In this document: positions 30,209 through 34,119 of the stretch, in pieces | How positions within the stretch are numbered: the first letter of the stretch is position 1 | How the letters are laid out: each line of letters begins with the position of its first letter | From: Bacteroidota bacterium | GTDB lineage: Bacteria > Bacteroidota > Bacteroidia > Sphingobacteriales > Sphingobacteriaceae | DNA: 34,119 bases | Direction of reading: 5' to 3' | Assembly (NCBI GenBank): GCA_018266915.1 | Contig: JAFDZM010000014.1 | Coordinates: forward strand, 1 to 34,119 | Notes under the pieces: model-generated | The model's input: the letters and a program-made list of their open reading frames with translations, nothing else | The model's database searches: none | Told to the model about the DNA's origin: nothing | Program-made: the position numbers and the translations under genes

Positions 30209-31297
30209 TTATTGATACTGTATATAAATAGGCGCCGGTTTACGACTCAAAACCTCCTGAGGCGTAAGCATATGGTGAGGCGCTTTTTTCAGGTCGTTTT
30301 TGTAGAATAATTTGAACCCGGTAAACTGCACCGGCTCGTCATGAATAAAATAGCGGTAAGAATCGTTTTTAAGACTTGGTTCGCCCCAGCCGTCCATATC
30401 CATCACGATCTGAACTTCTTTGCGCAGCTTAATGTTTTTGTAGTTGGTCACCATTTTTTTGGTGAAACGGTGCACGATCAGAATTTTAGGCGGCAGGTTA
30501 TGTTTCTTCACCAAATCAGCCAGATAGCCTGAAACATAATTCACGTCATCCGCATCGTAAGTACCGATCTTTTTGCCGGGATGAGAACCGTCCTTCATAG
30601 AAAATTCCGGGTCCATACCAAAATGTACCTGTGGTAGGATCAAGAATCTTTCGAGTTCAGGCAGTTCAGTACGGATACTGCCCAGGCCCACTTGCACATC
30701 CAGGAATACTATTGCATTTGCTTTTTTAGCCAGTGCAATCACCGTATCAATACGGTTAAATGGCATACGAGTCCTATACTTTCCTGCCTTACCCGGAACA
30801 CCGCTGGCCACCACACAGATGTAATGCAACGCAGGTTGTACAGGTGTAGTTGGATCAGCTTTTTCCCAGTTTTTTACTTCACCTTTTAATTTGGCAAGCA
30901 TTTCATTAGGAGGCAATTCGCCCAAAATGCCCATGCCTTTTGATGATAGATTGCCGTAAAATGCCACTATGCGTTTGTATGGTAAAATAGCACCAGGCAG
31001 AGGATAAGGTGCATTTTTCACCGGCCATTTCCCGGTGCTGTCGCCATTGGCCAATTTTTTCATCAGCGCATCGTACCGCGCATGATCGATTGGCGGATAA
31101 GTAACAGGTGTAGTGCTGGTTACCACAGTATCGCCAGACTTTTTAGCGGGCTCTGCTTTTTTACTCTCAGTGGCTGCCTTCTTTTCGGGCGACTTGGTAG
31201 TCACTTTAGTAGTACTGCTGTTCTGACTGCAGGCAGTGGCTAATAGGGCCACTGCACCTGCGATCAAAATATTTTTGCTGATGTTTTTAAAATTCAT
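30209..31297 (-). CDS. lipoprotein of an unnamed barrel-like family, second paralog
   Basis: A 362-residue lipoprotein: signal MKNFKN...AGAVALLATAC with the lipidated cysteine at about 23, then a Ser/Thr/Lys linker. The core (about 85-362) reads HARYDALMKKLANGDSTGKWPV...PGAILPYKRIVAFYGN...ILGELPPNEMLAKLKGEVKNWEKADPTTPVQPALHYI...IVFLDVQVGLGS...QVHFGMDPEFSMKDG...GTYDADDVNYVSGYLADLV...ILIVHRFTKKMVTNYKNI...IVMDMDGWGEP...YRYFIHDEPVQFTGFKLFYKND and ends PIYIQYQ. Alternating strands and helices with acidic strand ends (VFLDVQ, FGMDPEF, MDMDGWG) look like a TIM barrel. I do not recognise the family. It closely matches its neighbour throughout the core and is the third gene of its operon, 28 bases after the paralog. 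Confidence 0.82.
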   Translation of the reverse strand: MNFKNISKNILIAGAVALLATACSQNSSTTKVTTKSPEKKAATESKKAEPAKKSGDTVVTSTTPVTYPPIDHARYDALMKKLANGDSTGKWPVKNAPYPLPGAILPYKRIVAFYGNLSSKGMGILGELPPNEMLAKLKGEVKNWEKADPTTPVQPALHYICVVASGVPGKAGKYRTRMPFNRIDTVIALAKKANAIVFLDVQVGLGSIRTELPELERFLILPQVHFGMDPEFSMKDGSHPGKKIGTYDADDVNYVSGYLADLVKKHNLPPKILIVHRFTKKMVTNYKNIKLRKEVQIVMDMDGWGEPSLKNDSYRYFIHDEPVQFTGFKLFYKNDLKKAPHHMLTPQEVLSRKPAPIYIQYQ

Positions 31298-31325
31298 AGG
31301 TATCTGCTTATCTGCTATCTTAAAA

Positions 31326-32387
31326 TTATTGATACTGAATGTAGATAGGATAAGGTTTGTTCTTCAGCACCTCTTGCGGGGTAAGCATATGGTGAGGCGC
31401 TTTTTTAATATCGTTCTTGTAGAACAATTTGAAACCTGTAAACTGAACAGGCTGGTTATGAATAAAGTATCGCCAGGTTCCTTCTTTCAGCTCGGGTTCA
31501 CCCCAGCCATCCATATCCATTACTAACTGAACTTCAGGATGCAGTTTGATGTTTTTGTAATTGGTCACCATTTTCTCAGTAAAACGGTGAACGATCAAAA
31601 TCTTCGGAGGCAGGTTATATTTTCTTACCAGTTTGGCAAGGTAATCGGATACATAGTTGATATCAGCAGCATCGTAAGTCCCGATTTTTTTGCCAGGATG
31701 AGTAACACCATCTTTCATGGAAAATTCAGGGTCCATACCAAAATGCACTTGCGGCATAGCCAGGTATTTTTCCAGCAATGGCAATTCGGCATGGATATTA
31801 CTTAACGCCACCTGAACATCAAGGAATACGATCGAGCCCGATTTTTTTGCCAGTGATAATACCGTATCGATCTGTTTGAAAGGCATACGGTAACGGTATT
31901 TACCATCCTTACCAGGATCGCCTTGTGCAACTACTGCTATGTAATGCAAAGCAGGCTGTACAGGTGTGGTAGGATCAGCTTTTTCCCAGTTCTTTACTTC
32001 GCCTTTTAATTTGGCAAGCATTTCTTTTGGTGGAATTTCACCCAAAATACCCATTCTCTTTGCATATAAGTTACCATAGAACGCTACCACCCTTTTATAA
32101 GGAAGAATTGCGCCCGGAAGCGGGTATGGGGCATTCTTCACCGGCCATTTTCCGGTTGTATCGCCATGAGCCAATTTCTTCATCAGCGAATCATACTGTG
32201 CATGATTGATTGGGGGATAAGTTACCGGCGCAGCGGCAATGGTATCACCTGTTTTTTTAGGTGTGGTATCCGTTTTGGCAGTCGGTTTACTTTTATCAGA
32301 TTTGGCGCTGCCGTTTGAGCTGCAATTGGTAAAAAGTGCTAATGAAGCAAGTAAAAGGGCAGATAGAGCGATTTTTTTTATGTTCAT
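31326..32387 (-). CDS. lipoprotein of an unnamed barrel-like family, first paralog
   Basis: 353 residues from ATG 32387; the longer frame to 32462 overlaps the upstream D-aminoacylase gene and adds no signal-like sequence. The signal MNIKKIALSALLLASLALFTNC carries a lipobox cysteine at 22, followed by a Ser/Lys/Thr linker. The core matches its paralog nearly block for block: KLAHGDTTGKWPVKNAPYPLPG, VAFYGNLYAKRMGILGE, IVFLDVQVALSNIH, FGMDPEFSMKDGVTHPG, LVMDMDGWGEPELKEG, and the common end PHHMLTPQEVL...PIYIQYQ. The start lies 2 bases from the D-aminoacylase stop, so the genes are translationally coupled. It is located on a membrane facing the periplasm or outside. Function unknown. Confidence 0.82.
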   Translation of the reverse strand: MNIKKIALSALLLASLALFTNCSSNGSAKSDKSKPTAKTDTTPKKTGDTIAAAPVTYPPINHAQYDSLMKKLAHGDTTGKWPVKNAPYPLPGAILPYKRVVAFYGNLYAKRMGILGEIPPKEMLAKLKGEVKNWEKADPTTPVQPALHYIAVVAQGDPGKDGKYRYRMPFKQIDTVLSLAKKSGSIVFLDVQVALSNIHAELPLLEKYLAMPQVHFGMDPEFSMKDGVTHPGKKIGTYDAADINYVSDYLAKLVRKYNLPPKILIVHRFTEKMVTNYKNIKLHPEVQLVMDMDGWGEPELKEGTWRYFIHNQPVQFTGFKLFYKNDIKKAPHHMLTPQEVLKNKPYPIYIQYQ

Positions 32388-32388
32388 T

Positions 32389-33972
32389 TTATTTATTTTC
32401 CTGGTATCCGGGGCCACGCAAAATAGCACCATTTCTGGTACCATTATGTTTAAAATTATCAACAGTTAAACATCCGTTTACCAGAACATACTTAAAACCA
32501 GTTGAATAGGCATGCGGGTGTTCAAAAGTTGACTCGTCTTTCACAGTATTGGCGTCAAAAATAACAATATCAGCAAACATTCCGGGTTTAATTAAGCCCC
32601 GGTTTTTGATCTGGAATTTTTGTGCCGGCAACGAGGTCATTTTACGGATGGCATCCTGCAAGGTTATCAAATGTTTTTCGCGAACGTAGTATCCCAAAAC
32701 CCTTGCATTGCTGCCATAACCACGCGGATGTGGTACGCCCGAACCAAACTGCCGGATGCCCGAATCAGAAGCAACCATAGTAAGCGGATACTTCAGGATG
32801 TTTTCAACGTCGTCCTCATTCATGCCATGAAATACCATTGAGGCGCTCCCGATTTTGGTGATATCCAGTATAGTTTCTATTTCGTTAGGAATAGTTGATT
32901 GGCGTCCTTTCAGGATGTTGATCTGCATAATGTTCTTACCATTAAAAGAACTGTCGCTATCGCAATGCGCCACTACAGCATAGTCAAAATGCGCACGGCC
33001 TCGACGTGCCATATCTTTAATCATTTCATCCACCACTTTTTGATGAATGGCAGGATCGTTCAATCGTTTCATCACCGAATCGCGGCCGCCATCCAATAAC
33101 CAATCAGGTAACAATACATTCAGTGTGGTACTGCTGGCAGTATAAGGATATTGATCTACTGTCACGTCTAAACCTTCAGCACGTGCTTTTTCAACCATGG
33201 CGATCATCTGATCGGACTTGTTCCAGTTGGGCAGACCGACTTTGAAATGAGATATTTCCACCCGCATATTTGCTTGTCTGCCCACATCAATTGCTTCATC
33301 AATGGCCTGGAAAATTTTATCAGATTCATTCCGAATGTGCGAAGTATAAATGCCATTATATTTTGCTGTCGATTTTGCTAACGCGATCACTTCGTCCGTC
33401 TTGGAGTAGAGGCCCGGCGTATAGATCAATCCAGTTGAGAAACCCATTGCCCCATCACGCATAGCTTTTTCTACCAGCGCCTGCATTTTTTGTAATTGTT
33501 CGGCATTGGGTGTTATTGCCTTTTCGCCCAAAACTTTTGCACGAACATCGTTATGGCCGATTAACGAACCAACATTTACTGACAGCTTAATGCTATCTAA
33601 TTGCTTAAAGTATTTTCCCAGATCAACGTTAGATGTGCCGCAGTTACCTGTGATCACAGTAGTAACGCCATCATACAGAAAGTTATCGGCAGTAGGTGTT
33701 TTCTTTTCGTCGCCTTCAATGTGGGTGTGTACATCGATGAAACCCGGTGCGATGATCAATCCCGAAGCATCGATGGTCCGTTTAGCTTTATCTTTAGATA
33801 AGTCGCCTATGCTAATAATCTTATTTTTAACAATACCTACATCCCCGTAATACCATGGATTACCTGTACCGTCTATGATTTTTCCGTTTTTCAGTATTAT
33901 ATCAAAACGCTGCTGGGCGGAGAGAAGAGTAGGTAAGATTAGGATTATAAAAAGGGCTTTTAATTTTAGCAT
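32389..33972 (-). CDS. exported N-acyl-D-amino-acid deacylase (D-aminoacylase) family hydrolase
   Basis: 527 residues from ATG 33972; the longer frame to 34056 adds 28 residues without a family match, while MLKLKALFIILILPTLLSAQ is a good signal peptide. The amidohydrolase barrel has the metal-binding HxH at 82/84 (FIDVHTHIEGD), cysteine 111 (TGNCG, typical of D-aminoacylases), SHIRNE, EISHFKVG and the ASDSG aspartate late in the barrel. The small beta domain flanks both ends (IILKNGKIIDGTG...FADIVIFDANTVKD). It removes acyl groups from N-acyl-D-amino acids or related D-peptides outside the cytoplasm. It is the first gene of an operon with the two lipoproteins. Confidence 0.88.
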   Translation of the reverse strand: MLKLKALFIILILPTLLSAQQRFDIILKNGKIIDGTGNPWYYGDVGIVKNKIISIGDLSKDKAKRTIDASGLIIAPGFIDVHTHIEGDEKKTPTADNFLYDGVTTVITGNCGTSNVDLGKYFKQLDSIKLSVNVGSLIGHNDVRAKVLGEKAITPNAEQLQKMQALVEKAMRDGAMGFSTGLIYTPGLYSKTDEVIALAKSTAKYNGIYTSHIRNESDKIFQAIDEAIDVGRQANMRVEISHFKVGLPNWNKSDQMIAMVEKARAEGLDVTVDQYPYTASSTTLNVLLPDWLLDGGRDSVMKRLNDPAIHQKVVDEMIKDMARRGRAHFDYAVVAHCDSDSSFNGKNIMQINILKGRQSTIPNEIETILDITKIGSASMVFHGMNEDDVENILKYPLTMVASDSGIRQFGSGVPHPRGYGSNARVLGYYVREKHLITLQDAIRKMTSLPAQKFQIKNRGLIKPGMFADIVIFDANTVKDESTFEHPHAYSTGFKYVLVNGCLTVDNFKHNGTRNGAILRGPGYQENK

Positions 33973-34001
33973 AGGGCTAAAATAGATATTTTCTCCCTTT
34001 G

Positions 34002-34092
34002 TCATGCTGAACATAGTGAAGCATCTATTCCGTGAAGCTGTTTCCGTGCAAAACATATGTAGTAATAGATTCTTCGCTCTCGCTCAGAATGA
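34002..34092. repeat. imperfect inverted repeat upstream of D-aminoacylase
   Basis: TCATGCTGAACATAGTGAAGCATCTATT (34002-34029) and AATAGATTCTTCGCTCTCGCTCAGAATGA (34064-34092) are degenerate reverse complements. The right arm belongs to the dispersed TCATTCTGAGCGAAGCGAAGAATCT repeat common in Bacteroidota intergenic DNA. It lies 30 bases upstream of the D-aminoacylase start and could be a small non-autonomous element, or the terminator of a gene beyond the window. Confidence 0.5.
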
Positions 34093-34119
34093 ACTGTGTT
34101 TAAAAGCAAATATTTTTTG

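Noticed and set aside
31326..32387. the two lipoproteins as halves of a frameshifted gene
   Set aside because: Each has its own signal peptide with lipobox and a full-length core, so this is a tandem duplication.

Overview
The window looks like chromosomal DNA from a Bacteroidota bacterium, most likely family Sphingobacteriaceae (Mucilaginibacter/Pedobacter type). Reasons: protein styles typical of the phylum (DUF4097 pairs behind an ECF sigma factor, GH2 galactosidases with SusD-era signal peptides, many NxxC lipoproteins), AT-leaning intergenic DNA, Bacteroidota-type promoter words (TAnnTTTG; ECF TGTAAC...GTC), and small palindromic REP-like repeats built around GCTCC....GGAGC. This placement is an inference from reading, not from a search. 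No rRNA, tRNA, CRISPR array, phage or complete insertion sequence was seen.

Layout. 1-2800: a two-domain thioredoxin-like protein, a lipoprotein with an internal duplication, and a small membrane protein, separated by hairpin terminators. 2900-6100: a minus-strand operon of ECF sigma factor, membrane anti-sigma factor with a HEAT-like extracytoplasmic domain, and two exported DUF4097 proteins, preceded by a good autoregulatory ECF promoter. 6175-8926: a histidine kinase/response regulator pair, divergent from a ferredoxin-reductase-like flavoprotein. 8927-10110: REP-like palindrome and a signal-peptide-less HtrA-type protease. 10200-14031: a large STAND-like ATPase/TPR/LuxR regulator sandwiched between a one-domain cytoplasmic DUF4242 protein and an exported two-domain DUF4242 protein, with shared ATAGGG/CCCTAT palindromic motifs in both flanking gaps. 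This is the best candidate for an undescribed regulatory system.

14100-16900: an NTF2-like secreted protein with an ECF-type promoter, a YdeI/DUF1905 protein, a nested palindromic repeat region, an NTF2-like lipoprotein and a ParE/RelE toxin-antitoxin pair; the last part is bracketed by a 14-bp inverted repeat. 16944-19679: topoisomerase IV subunit A. 19746-24060: a methyltransferase, an aldose epimerase and a large YncE-propeller/phosphoesterase fusion. 24230-25225: two AT-rich orphan genes. 25438-29117: MsrA, a GH2 beta-galactosidase and a small membrane protein. 29161-33972: a Gfo/Idh/MocA dehydrogenase and an operon of an exported D-aminoacylase with two tandem, strongly similar lipoproteins of no family I recognise.

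Most genes are single-gene or two- to four-gene units separated by inverted repeats, so the window reads as a housekeeping/accessory mosaic and not as one integrated island. Start sites were moved inward from the longest open frame in several cases, where a signal peptide or family N-terminus decides the start.
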